Below are positions 44,833-52,091 of a stretch of 64,000 bases of DNA, piece after piece (within the stretch, counting starts at the first letter, position 1; every line of letters starts with the position of its first letter). A program made the position numbers and the translations under genes. Where the stretch lies: contig NZ_ML214300.1 of the NCBI RefSeq assembly GCF_004785955.1, positions 175,223 through 239,222 of the forward strand. Reading direction: 5' to 3'. The notes below the pieces were generated by a model. That model did not search any database and was not told the DNA's origin. It was given only the letters and a program-made list of their open reading frames with translations. The DNA is from Halostella litorea (lineage in GTDB: Archaea > Halobacteriota > Halobacteria > Halobacteriales > Natronoarchaeaceae).

Positions 44833-46275
44833 TCAGTCGCCGCGGAGCCGCCGGCCGACGCCGTCGACGCCGTTCCGCACGCCGGCGGCGACGCGCTGCC
44901 GGTTGACTATCAGTTCCGCGCCGCCCCAGACAAGCGCGACGAGCAGCCCGGCCAGCGCCGAGACCAGCGTCCACGACCCCATCCACACCGGGCGGATCCA
45001 GGGCTCGAAGTGCGCCCACCGCGACGCCAGTTCCTCCGCGTTGCCGAGGCCGACGGCGCTGCCGCCGTCGGCGATGGCGTCCGCGACGGTGTAGCGGTTG
45101 GCCGGCCCGGAGACGTCGCCGCCGTAGACGGTCGCGTTGCCGCCGGTCCCCGCGTCGGCCATCGTCGGGCCGTTCGAGGCCCGCTCACCGCGCTCGGCGT
45201 CGTACGGTGCCCAGGGCGCATGGAACTCCCAGACGACCTCGCCCTGCGGCGTGATCTCGACGACGCGGTGGTTGAGGGTGTCCGCGACGAGCGTGTTGCC
45301 GTTGGGCAGGCGGTCGGCGTCCCGTGGCCAGTTGAACCCGTCGACGGACCAGACGAGGTTCCACTCGCACTTCGAGGGCGGCGTCCCGGCGCCGAGCCGC
45401 GGGTCGGCGTCGCCGCAGTCGCGCTCGTACTCGACGACGCGGTCGTTCTCACTGTCCGCGACGACCATCACCGGCGTCCCGTCCTCGCGCTCCATGTAGT
45501 CCGGGTTGTGCTGGGCGTACAGCGTGTCGTGGTCGCCGTCCTCGCCGAGCCGCATGACTATCTCGTCGGTCTCCCGGTCGATGACGATCGCCTGGTCGAA
45601 GTTCCGCGGCGAGGCGAGCACGTAGCGCTCGCCGTCGCCGATGAACTCGGCGTCGTTGACGTGCGTCCAGTCCTCGCCGAACCCGCCGGCCGTGTCGTTG
45701 GCGTAGTGTTCGTGGAAGGTCCACTCCCACTCGGTCTCGCCGGCGGTGACGTTCCGGATGTAGAGGCGGTCGTTGCTGACGCCGTCCTCGTACTGGCGCA
45801 TGTTGGCGATCAGCATTCGGTCCTCGTCGAGCCGGTTGATGTTGTGCGTGTCCTTCAGGTCGAACTCCTCGGTTCGGACCGGCTCCTGCTTCTCGGGGTC
45901 GAACTCCATGGCGATCGTTCCCCCAGCGTTGGTCGCGGTGACGAACAGGTCGCCGTTTTCCATCGGGTCGACGTCGTAGAACCAGCGCGCGCCGACGGCG
46001 TCGCCGTCGAACGACCAGCGGAGGTCGCCGTTCTCGTCGGCCGCGGCGAGCCGGGCCGGTTTCTTCGCGTTCCCGTAGCCGTCGAAGTGGAAGCCCTGGC
46101 TCGTGACGTAGGTCACGTTGTCGGCCGGTTCCTCCACGGTTCCGGACCCGAGCCCCACCGTCTGCGGGTTGACGGCGGCGTAGGCCGCGGGGGCGAGGAG
46201 CACGCAGATCAGCGCTGCGAGCCCGCCGCGGAGGAGCCAGCGGCGGGGTGGCAGGGAGTCGCGGTCGAAGTCCAT
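44833..46275 (-). CDS. Arylsulfotransferase-like membrane-bound beta-propeller (paralogue)
   Basis: A 480-residue paralogue of the protein at 43321-44694. An N-terminal helix (WLLRGGLAALICVLLAPAAYA) serves as signal or anchor. The propeller has the same motif set (KDTHNINRLDEDRMLIANMRQ, AQHNPDYMERED, WPRDADRLPNGNTLVADTLNHR), and a C-terminal helix (WTLVSALAGLLVALVWGGAEL) precedes a basic tail. DWTHVNDAEFIGDGERYVLASPRNFDQ matches DWTHVNDVDPVGDHLFMISPRNFDK in the first copy. The two genes converge, so this is an inverted duplication with a different mode of anchoring. Confidence 0.78.
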   Translation of the reverse strand: MDFDRDSLPPRRWLLRGGLAALICVLLAPAAYAAVNPQTVGLGSGTVEEPADNVTYVTSQGFHFDGYGNAKKPARLAAADENGDLRWSFDGDAVGARWFYDVDPMENGDLFVTATNAGGTIAMEFDPEKQEPVRTEEFDLKDTHNINRLDEDRMLIANMRQYEDGVSNDRLYIRNVTAGETEWEWTFHEHYANDTAGGFGEDWTHVNDAEFIGDGERYVLASPRNFDQAIVIDRETDEIVMRLGEDGDHDTLYAQHNPDYMEREDGTPVMVVADSENDRVVEYERDCGDADPRLGAGTPPSKCEWNLVWSVDGFNWPRDADRLPNGNTLVADTLNHRVVEITPQGEVVWEFHAPWAPYDAERGERASNGPTMADAGTGGNATVYGGDVSGPANRYTVADAIADGGSAVGLGNAEELASRWAHFEPWIRPVWMGSWTLVSALAGLLVALVWGGAELIVNRQRVAAGVRNGVDGVGRRLRGD

Positions 46276-46384
46276 ATCGCGAGTGGGAAGAGGCGATACG
46301 AAACCCTTGTGGTGTCGGCGGCGCGGGGGCGGGTGACCGGCAGACTACGGACGGTGACTCGGGGAAACTCGTCGCCGAAGGAAA

Positions 46385-46466
46385 CGCCGCGGGTAGGAGT
46401 CGAACCTACAACCCGTCTCCGGGGCCGGCCGAAGCCGGTGGGCTCGCGCTCGTGCCCAGCCACGGC
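46385..46466 (-). ncRNA. tRNA-like structure without a normal anticodon loop
   Basis: Read on the minus strand, GCCGTGG pairs over 7 bp (one G-U) with CCGCGGC. Also present are a 4-bp D-like stem GGGC/GCCC, a hairpin CCGGC-TTCG-GCCGG where the anticodon arm should be, a variable-arm-like hairpin CCCG-GAGA-CGGG, and a perfect T arm GTAGG-TTCGACT-CCTAC. The T arm, acceptor strand and long variable arm look like a type II (Leu/Ser) tRNA. The anticodon position has a 4-nt TTCG loop instead of 7 nt, and the D loop lacks the usual GG. It may be a tRNA remnant, a recombined tRNA 3' half or a real tRNA-like RNA. Confidence 0.45.
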
Positions 46467-46563
46467 ACAGTTCGTCCGAGGCGCGGCAGGGAGGTAGTAA
46501 TGTGCCGGCTACGGGCCGGGAACGCACCGGCTACGGCGGGGGACGACCCCAGTACCCGTACGG

Positions 46564-47271
46564 TCAGTCGGACAGCTCGAACGAGAGCCGCTCCTCCTCG
46601 GGGCCTTTCGTCTCCCGCCCGGTCGCGGTGAACTCGCCTATCGCGTCGGTGTTCGAGACGTGCGTGCCGGCGCAGGCGGTGCGGTCGTAGTCGCCGACCT
46701 CGACGATCCGGACCTCGGTGATGCTGTCGGGGAGCAGGTGGATCCGCGTCCGGTCGGGGTCGAGCGTCTCCTCCGCCGTCTCGCGGTCCAGTTCGTACCA
46801 CTCGACCGGCATCGACCGCTCGATCAGTTCGTTCATCCGGGCCGTGACGTCCGCCAGGTCCGTCTCCGTGAACCGGTCGTAGCCGCAGTCGATGCGCGCC
46901 CGGTCGGCATAAAGCTGGTTTCCGGTGGTCTCGGCGTCGTACTCGTCGAGCAGGAGCGCCGAGAGGAGGTGCTGGGCGGTGTGATAGCGCATGTGTGCCT
47001 CGCGGCGCTCCCAGTCGAGTTCGCCCCGCACCGTCGTCCCCGCCGGCGGCGGGTCGCCGTCGAGCGCGTGGTAGATCGTGTCGCGCTTTTGCACGTCGGT
47101 CACCCGCCACGTCTCCCCGTCAGCCGTGAGCGTCCCGGCGTCGGCGGGCTGGCCGCCGCCCTCCGGGTAGAACAGTGTCCGGTCGAGAACGGCGCGGTCG
47201 CCGGCCACCCGTTCGACGGTTGCCTCGAACGACCGCCGGTCGGAGTCGTCCAGATAGATCGCTTCGGTCAC
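46564..47271 (-). CDS. AlaX-type alanyl-tRNA editing hydrolase
   Basis: A 235-residue stand-alone editing domain related to AlaRS, with the zinc ligands H97 and H101 (YHTAQHLLSAL) and C200 and H204 (TACAGTHVSNT), plus YPEGGGQPAD near the N-terminus. It removes serine or glycine wrongly attached to tRNA-Ala. The length and the N-terminal GGGQPAD domain fit AlaX-M. GTG start at 47271 with a TATA-like GAATTAAG about 25 nt upstream. Confidence 0.9.
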   Translation of the reverse strand: MTEAIYLDDSDRRSFEATVERVAGDRAVLDRTLFYPEGGGQPADAGTLTADGETWRVTDVQKRDTIYHALDGDPPPAGTTVRGELDWERREAHMRYHTAQHLLSALLLDEYDAETTGNQLYADRARIDCGYDRFTETDLADVTARMNELIERSMPVEWYELDRETAEETLDPDRTRIHLLPDSITEVRIVEVGDYDRTACAGTHVSNTDAIGEFTATGRETKGPEEERLSFELSD

Positions 47272-47327
47272 GGTGGCAACTGACGGCGCGGGAACTTAAT
47301 TCGCGGTGTCGTAACGCTAAAGAGTCG

Positions 47328-47341
47328 AACAAACGTTTGTT
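47328..47341. promoter_or_regulatory. Perfect 14-bp palindrome AACAAACGTTTGTT
   Basis: It lies in the 113-nt divergent gap between alaX and the HD-domain gene, between a TATA-like CGCTAAAG (47315-47322) and the mini-ORF ATG at 47351. An AT-rich perfect palindrome of this length in GC-rich DNA is a strong candidate operator. Confidence 0.5.
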
Positions 47342-47350
47342 GACGTAGCA

Positions 47351-47395
47351 ATGAACACCGGATCTACGCTCTGGGGGTGGTGGTGTGGGGGTTGA
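47351..47395 (+). CDS. Trp-rich leader mini-ORF (14 aa)
   Basis: ATG 47351 opens MNTGSTLWGWWCGG and stops at TGA 47393-47395, overlapping the GTG start of the HD gene (47385) by 11 nt. It lies about 30 nt after a TATA-like element and so could be the leaderless first cistron. Three Trp and one Cys in 14 codons are unusual. Expression is not proven; the G-rich stretch also provides a Shine-Dalgarno-like GGGGGTGG for the HD gene. Confidence 0.35.
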   Translation: MNTGSTLWGWWCGG

Positions 47396-48068
47396 AATAA
47401 AGGAGTCCCGCGTCACCGACGAGGAGTTCGAGGAGATGGCGGCCTTCGTCTTCGAGTATCTCGCGGCCAGCGTCGAAAACGAGGACGAGGGCGGCCGCAT
47501 GCGGTGGTACCCGTGGCACTCCGCGGACTACCGCCACAACCACATCCTCAACGTGGTCGACCTCGCCGAGGAGATCGCAAAACGCGAGGGGGCCGACGTC
47601 GACGTGACCCGGGTCGCCGCGCTGTTTCACGACATCGCCAAACTGGACGCCGAGCAGGACGTCCACGCCGAGGAGGGCGCTCGCGTCGCCCGCGAGTATC
47701 TGGAGACCCGCGGGGAGTACCCCCCGTCGTTCGTCGACGCCGTCTGTAGCTCCGTGGCCGACCACTCCTACCAGGGCGACCTGACCGACCTGCCGCTGGA
47801 GACCCGCTGTCTCATCGAGGCCGACCTGCTCGACAAGGTTGGGGCGAACGGCACGGCGCTGATGCTCCTGCGGATGGGCTACGAGGCCCGGACCCACATG
47901 GACGCCGCCGAGATGGTCGAACGCGTCCTAGAGCGCGGCCGCGACGCCGCCGACCGCGTGCAGTCCGACACCGCGGAGGGGATCGCCCACCGCCGGCTGA
48001 AGCGGGTCAAGTGGTTCCGGGAGTGGCTCTCCGAGGAGGTCGCCGGGATGGACGAGTTCGACAGTTAG
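47385..48068 (+). CDS. HD-domain metal-dependent phosphohydrolase
   Basis: The 227-residue protein has the HD signature: H53 (RHNHILNVVDLA), H82-D83 (LFHDIAKLD) and a later Asp in IEADLLDKVG. Members act on nucleotides or other phosphates; the substrate here is unknown. GTG 47385 gives MGVEIKES, the expected N-terminus of this haloarchaeal family. The end overlaps the convergent LysE gene by 4 nt. Confidence 0.85.
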   Translation: MGVEIKESRVTDEEFEEMAAFVFEYLAASVENEDEGGRMRWYPWHSADYRHNHILNVVDLAEEIAKREGADVDVTRVAALFHDIAKLDAEQDVHAEEGARVAREYLETRGEYPPSFVDAVCSSVADHSYQGDLTDLPLETRCLIEADLLDKVGANGTALMLLRMGYEARTHMDAAEMVERVLERGRDAADRVQSDTAEGIAHRRLKRVKWFREWLSEEVAGMDEFDS

Positions 48069-48742
48069 AGCAGCGTGCCGGCGGCGTCCGAGAGGAAGAC
48101 GACGCCGAAGATGGCGAGGACGCCGGCGCTCGCGTAGGCCACCGCCGGCGCGAACGCGTCGATCCGCCGCCCCGCGCCGACGAGCGTCGCGGGGAACCCG
48201 ACGATCCAGAGGAGGATGCCGCCGAAGAAGCCGACCAGCAGCGTCGGCGACCCGGTCTCGACGACGAACGTGCCCGCGAGCGCCGACCCGAGATACGGCA
48301 TCGGCTCGAACACGTCGAGCGTCCCCGGTTCGAGCAGGCCGACCCCGAGCGTCAGCCAGAAGATGACCTGATACGGGTTCGTCAGCGCGAGGACGAACGC
48401 CTTCCGGAACCCGCGGTCGTCGGCCACCTCACCCTCGTCGACGAACCCCTCCGTCGCGTCGGCGAACGCGTCGTAGGCGAAGTACAGCATCAACACGCCG
48501 CCGACCCCGACCATGACGGCCCGGAGCGTCGGCAGCCGGTCGACGACGGCGACGGCGCCGAACAGGGCGAGCACGAAGAAGATGGCGTCGGCGGTCATCG
48601 CACCCAGCCCCGCCTTGAACCCCGCGACCCACCCCCGCAGGACGCTCTCCTCGGCGATGATCGCGTTCATCGGGCCGGGCGGCGCGGCCAGCGCCAGCCC
48701 GAAGGCGACCCCGGCGACGGCGGAAGTCAGCACGTTCGACAC
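48065..48742 (-). CDS. LysE/RhtB family exporter
   Basis: A 225-residue protein with six hydrophobic helices and the LysE features GLALAAPPGPMNAIIAEESVLRGW near the N-terminus and FVLALTNPYQVIFWLTLGVGL in the middle. These proteins export amino acids or related solutes. Start GTG 48742 is set by a TATA-like GATTTTT 28 nt upstream; the longer frame to 48832 would add a non-membrane extension. Confidence 0.85.
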   Translation of the reverse strand: MSNVLTSAVAGVAFGLALAAPPGPMNAIIAEESVLRGWVAGFKAGLGAMTADAIFFVLALFGAVAVVDRLPTLRAVMVGVGGVLMLYFAYDAFADATEGFVDEGEVADDRGFRKAFVLALTNPYQVIFWLTLGVGLLEPGTLDVFEPMPYLGSALAGTFVVETGSPTLLVGFFGGILLWIVGFPATLVGAGRRIDAFAPAVAYASAGVLAIFGVVFLSDAAGTLL

Positions 48743-48828
48743 GTCGCCATCTGGGAAGCGGACCGACAAAAATCGCTCGACAGCGGCGAGCACGGCGGAG
48801 GCGGCGGCTCCGGGCGGCGACCGGCACC

Positions 48829-49473
48829 TCACAGCGGGAGGAAGGAGGTCCCGAACGCGTACGACGCCGCGATGTCGGCGGCGAACAGCAGGAAGATGGC
48901 CGCCGAAGCCAGGTAGAGGTACCGCTTGACGTCGTACTCCGCCAGCGCGTCGGCAAAGCGGTGGAAGAAGTACGCGTTCGCCAGGCTCACCGGGACGATG
49001 GCGAGCATCTCGCCGGCCCAGATCGCCGACCCGGCCGCGTACTGGGTTGCCAGCCCGATGGTGATGAGCTGGGTCTTGTCGCCGAACTCGCCAAACGCCA
49101 TCACCGAAAACGAGGGGACGAAGCCCGCCATCCGGCCGTCGCCGGCGACCTCGACCTCGGAGAGCAGGCCGCCGTCCGTGACCGCCGGGGCGTCCTTCTC
49201 GGGCAGCGAGTACAACAGCATCCCGGCGAACAGCACGAACAGGACGGCGGTCGCGGCGTCCAGATAGAACTCCGGGAGCGCGCCCTGGAGCGCCTGCCCG
49301 AGGGCGATCTCCAGGACCGTCCAGCCGCCGAACGCGCAGGCCGCGCCCGCGACGACGACCGCCGGCCGGTACTTCGTCGCGAGCCCGGCGATCACGAACT
49401 GGCCCTTCTCGCCGGGCAGGGCGAGCAACTGCGCGGTGAAGGCGATCGTCAGGACCTCGACCCAGCCGGTCAT
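48829..49473 (-). CDS. TMEM165/GDT1 (UPF0016) family cation transporter
   Basis: A 214-residue protein with six or seven helices in two halves. The second half has the classic EFGDKTQL (129-136), while the first has PGEKGQF (20-26) in place of E-x-G-D-K-[TS]. The family moves Mn2+ or Ca2+. It starts with an ATGA overlap after a DtxR/MntR-type regulator, which favours manganese or another divalent metal. Confidence 0.85.
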   Translation of the reverse strand: MTGWVEVLTIAFTAQLLALPGEKGQFVIAGLATKYRPAVVVAGAACAFGGWTVLEIALGQALQGALPEFYLDAATAVLFVLFAGMLLYSLPEKDAPAVTDGGLLSEVEVAGDGRMAGFVPSFSVMAFGEFGDKTQLITIGLATQYAAGSAIWAGEMLAIVPVSLANAYFFHRFADALAEYDVKRYLYLASAAIFLLFAADIAASYAFGTSFLPL

Positions 49474-50159
49474 GCTTCCTCGACGACGAGTTCGTCGCGC
49501 TCCTCGGCCGGCGCGACGCGGATCGACCGCGCGACCGACTCGGGCAGGCTCTGCTCGTCGCCGGCGACGGCGACGGTCACCATCCCGAACGGCGCGACGT
49601 CCGTCACCTCAACGACGGTGCCCGGCACCACCCCGGCGTCCTGCAGGTAGGCCAGTTCCTCGGCGTCGCGGTCGCTGACGCGCTCGACGCGGACGCGGTC
49701 GCCGGTCCCGTGCTGGTCGAGGCGCGTCCCGCCGCCCTCGTCCGGCGGCGTCAGGTCGGCCCCCGGGATGGGGTCGCCGTGCGGGTCGACCTCGGGGTCG
49801 CCGAGCGCCTCAGCGACGCGGCGCTCGAACTCCTCGCTGATGTGGTGTTCGAGCGCGTCGGCCTCCTCGTGGACCTCGCTCCAGTCGTAGTCGAGGTGTT
49901 CGGTGAGATACGCCTCCAGCAGCCGGTGGTGGCGCACCACCTCGACGGCGACCGTCTCGCCCTCCGCGGTCAGTTCGACGCCCTTGTACTTCTCGCGCTC
50001 GACGAGGCCCCGTTCGCCGAGGCTGTCGAGCATGCTCGTCACCGTCGGCGAGGTCACGTCGAGGTACTCCGCGATCCGCGAGGTGCCCACCGGCGCACCC
50101 TCGTCGCGCTCGAGGTAGTAGATCGCCTTCAGATAGTCCTCCATCACGTCGCTCAACAT
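49470..50159 (-). CDS. DtxR/MntR family metal-dependent regulator with FeoA-like domain
   Basis: The 229-residue regulator has an N-terminal winged helix (TSRIAEYLDVTSPTVTSMLDSLGERGLVEREKYKG) and a metal/dimer domain with RHHRLLEAYL and ALEHHISEEFE. A C-terminal SH3/FeoA-like domain follows (about 155-225, DAGVVPGTVVEVTDVAPFG). It probably controls itself and the transporter downstream, since an inverted repeat covers its own start region. Start ATG 50159; a GTG one codon earlier is possible. Confidence 0.88.
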   Translation of the reverse strand: MLSDVMEDYLKAIYYLERDEGAPVGTSRIAEYLDVTSPTVTSMLDSLGERGLVEREKYKGVELTAEGETVAVEVVRHHRLLEAYLTEHLDYDWSEVHEEADALEHHISEEFERRVAEALGDPEVDPHGDPIPGADLTPPDEGGGTRLDQHGTGDRVRVERVSDRDAEELAYLQDAGVVPGTVVEVTDVAPFGMVTVAVAGDEQSLPESVARSIRVAPAEERDELVVEEA

Positions 50160-50170
50160 CACGACGAGGA

Positions 50171-50206
50171 TTAGATGGGTCTAAACCTTATACCTGGCGC
50201 GTCTAA
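50171..50206 (-). promoter_or_regulatory. TTAGA-TGGG-TCTAA operator with an extra TCTAA half-site
   Basis: A perfect 5-bp inverted repeat TTAGA/TCTAA (50171-50184) lies 12-25 nt upstream of the regulator's ATG. It is next to the TATA-like GGTATAAGG (about 50186-50194). A further TCTAA stands at 50202-50206 on the other side of the TATA box. The TTAG-n-CTAA form resembles DtxR/MntR-type operators, so autorepression by metal is likely. Confidence 0.55.
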
Positions 50207-50275
50207 TTCGTCGTCGGCCGCGTGCCCAATCCTGAGTCGTTCTCCGGGCTAAAACTGAACGACTGTACGGTTCCG

Positions 50276-51469
50276 CTACACCCCCTGGCCCATCAGGTGG
50301 CTCCGGAGGATGTCGTCGTCCTTGTTGCCCGCGCCGGTGTTCAGCAGGACGACGGTGTCGTCGGGGCCGAACTCGCCGCGGTCGGCAAGCGCCATCGCGC
50401 CGCTCGCCGCCGCCGCGCAGGTCGCGCCCATCTCGACCCCCTCGTTCTGGGCGACGGTGATCGCGCTCGCCAGTATCTCGTCGTCGTCCGTGGCGACCGC
50501 ACCGCCGTCGCTCTCGCGGAGCGCCTCCAAGATCAGCGGGCTCGCGCCGGGGTCGGGTATCTCGATCCCGCCGCAGATGGTGTCGGGCGTCTCCACCGGC
50601 TCGTGGCGCTCCCGGCCCGCCTCGAACGCCTCGACGATGGGCGCACACCCGGAGGCCTGCGCGGCGTACATCGACGGCAGTTCGTCGGTCAGGCCGAGGT
50701 CGCGCAGTTCCGTCGCGGCCTTGTGCATGCCGACGAGGCCGACGCCGCCCCCAGTCGGGTAGACGACGGCGTCGGGCACGTCCCAGTCCTCCTGCTCGAC
50801 TATCTCGTACAGCATCGTCTTCTTCCCCTCGTGGCGGTACGGCGTGACGAACGTCTGGAGGGGGTACCAGTCGTCGTGCTCGTCCAGCGCGTCCTCGTAG
50901 GCCGCCCCGGCGTCGCCGATGCGGCCGCCGACGACCGTCATCTCGCCGCCGTGGACGTTCACCATCGCCTTGTTCGTGAAGCCCGCCCGCGAGGGCAGGA
51001 AGACGTGCGAGTCGAGGTCGGCCCGCGCCGCGTAGGCCGAGGCGGCCTGCCCCGCGTTGCCGGCGGAGGCCAGAGCCACCTCGTCGGCCCCGTGCTGGAC
51101 GGCGGCGGTGACGGCGACGGTCTGTCCGCGGTCCTTGAACGTCCCCGTCGGGTTCCGCCCCTCGTCTTTGATCAGCACGCGGCCGACGCCCAGTTCGTCG
51201 GCGAGGTCGGGACACTCCACGAGTTGCGTCGCGCCCTCGCCCATCGACACCGCCGCGTCGGCCGGAAACGGCAGCAGTTCCTGATAGCGCCACATCGTCT
51301 CGAACGGCCGCTCCGCGAGCGTCTCGCGGTCCAGATCGACCGCGTCGTAGTCGTACGCCGGGTCGAGGATCCCCCCGCAGTCCGGACAGCGGTGGGACGC
51401 CGTCGCCGCGTCGTGTCGCTCGCCGCAGTCCACGCAGTCGAGTCCGAGAAACGCGTCCGTCGTCTCCAT
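50276..51469 (-). CDS. thrC: Threonine synthase
   Basis: A 397-residue PLP enzyme with an N-terminal zinc ribbon (C12, C15, C28, C31), the PLP lysine K112 in NPTGTFKDRGQ, SAGNAGQAASAYAARA and PTGGGVGLVGMHKA. It converts O-phosphohomoserine to threonine. The ribbon and length fit archaeal ThrC. The start is ATG 51469 (METTDAFLGLDC). Confidence 0.92.
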   Translation of the reverse strand: METTDAFLGLDCVDCGERHDAATASHRCPDCGGILDPAYDYDAVDLDRETLAERPFETMWRYQELLPFPADAAVSMGEGATQLVECPDLADELGVGRVLIKDEGRNPTGTFKDRGQTVAVTAAVQHGADEVALASAGNAGQAASAYAARADLDSHVFLPSRAGFTNKAMVNVHGGEMTVVGGRIGDAGAAYEDALDEHDDWYPLQTFVTPYRHEGKKTMLYEIVEQEDWDVPDAVVYPTGGGVGLVGMHKAATELRDLGLTDELPSMYAAQASGCAPIVEAFEAGRERHEPVETPDTICGGIEIPDPGASPLILEALRESDGGAVATDDDEILASAITVAQNEGVEMGATCAAAASGAMALADRGEFGPDDTVVLLNTGAGNKDDDILRSHLMGQGV

Positions 51470-51551
51470 GGGCGGACCTCCGGGCGGCCGGACCAAATGC
51501 CTGTCTCTCCGGCCGCGGCGGCCGGCCCCGCGGGATGTCGTCCGGGTTCGC

Positions 51552-51938
51552 CTACAGCGCCGCCCTGACCGCGTCCTCGGCGTCGGGGGAAAGCGCCACC
51601 ATGGTGCTCGTCGGATCGTACTCCAGCAGCCCGGCGTCGGCGAGCTTCGGCAGGTGGTTGTGCCGGAGCCGGACCTCGACGCGCTTTCGACGCCGGTCGT
51701 CGACCGCCTCCCGGATCCCGTCGCCCCTTCGGGCGGCGACCTCCGCGGCCACGTCGGCCCGCGACACCATGTAGCGGTTCAGCAGCAGGTACTCCAGCAG
51801 ATACCGCCGGTCGGGGTCCGACACGGCGTCCCGAGCCGCCGACTCGGCGACGGCAACCTCGTGCTCCTGGCCGTCGGTTGTTCCATCCTGCGAGTCGTCG
51901 TTCGCTTCCTCCCACCGTTCCGCGCGTGCGATTCTCAT
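51552..51938 (-). CDS. Small winged-helix regulator (DUF7344-like)
   Basis: A 128-residue protein with a charged N-terminal tail. The core is DPDRRYLLEYLLLNRYMVSRADVAAEVAARR and RKRVEVRLRHNHLPKLADAGLLEYDPTSTMVALS, the pattern of the large haloarchaeal DUF7344 family of putative transcription regulators. ATG 51938 is the first in-frame start before the core. Targets unknown. Confidence 0.8.
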   Translation of the reverse strand: MRIARAERWEEANDDSQDGTTDGQEHEVAVAESAARDAVSDPDRRYLLEYLLLNRYMVSRADVAAEVAARRGDGIREAVDDRRRKRVEVRLRHNHLPKLADAGLLEYDPTSTMVALSPDAEDAVRAAL

Positions 51939-52091
51939 CGTCCGTACCGAACGGCCGGACGGGGTTAACCGGCGCCCCAAACCGTTTTGGGTCGGACCGG
52001 CCGTCGCCGGCCGGCCGGTCGCCCGCGCCGCGTCGCCGGCGGAGGGAGCCGTCTCGCAGTCGTTTAGTGTGGCGCGCCCCACCGTTCGGGC

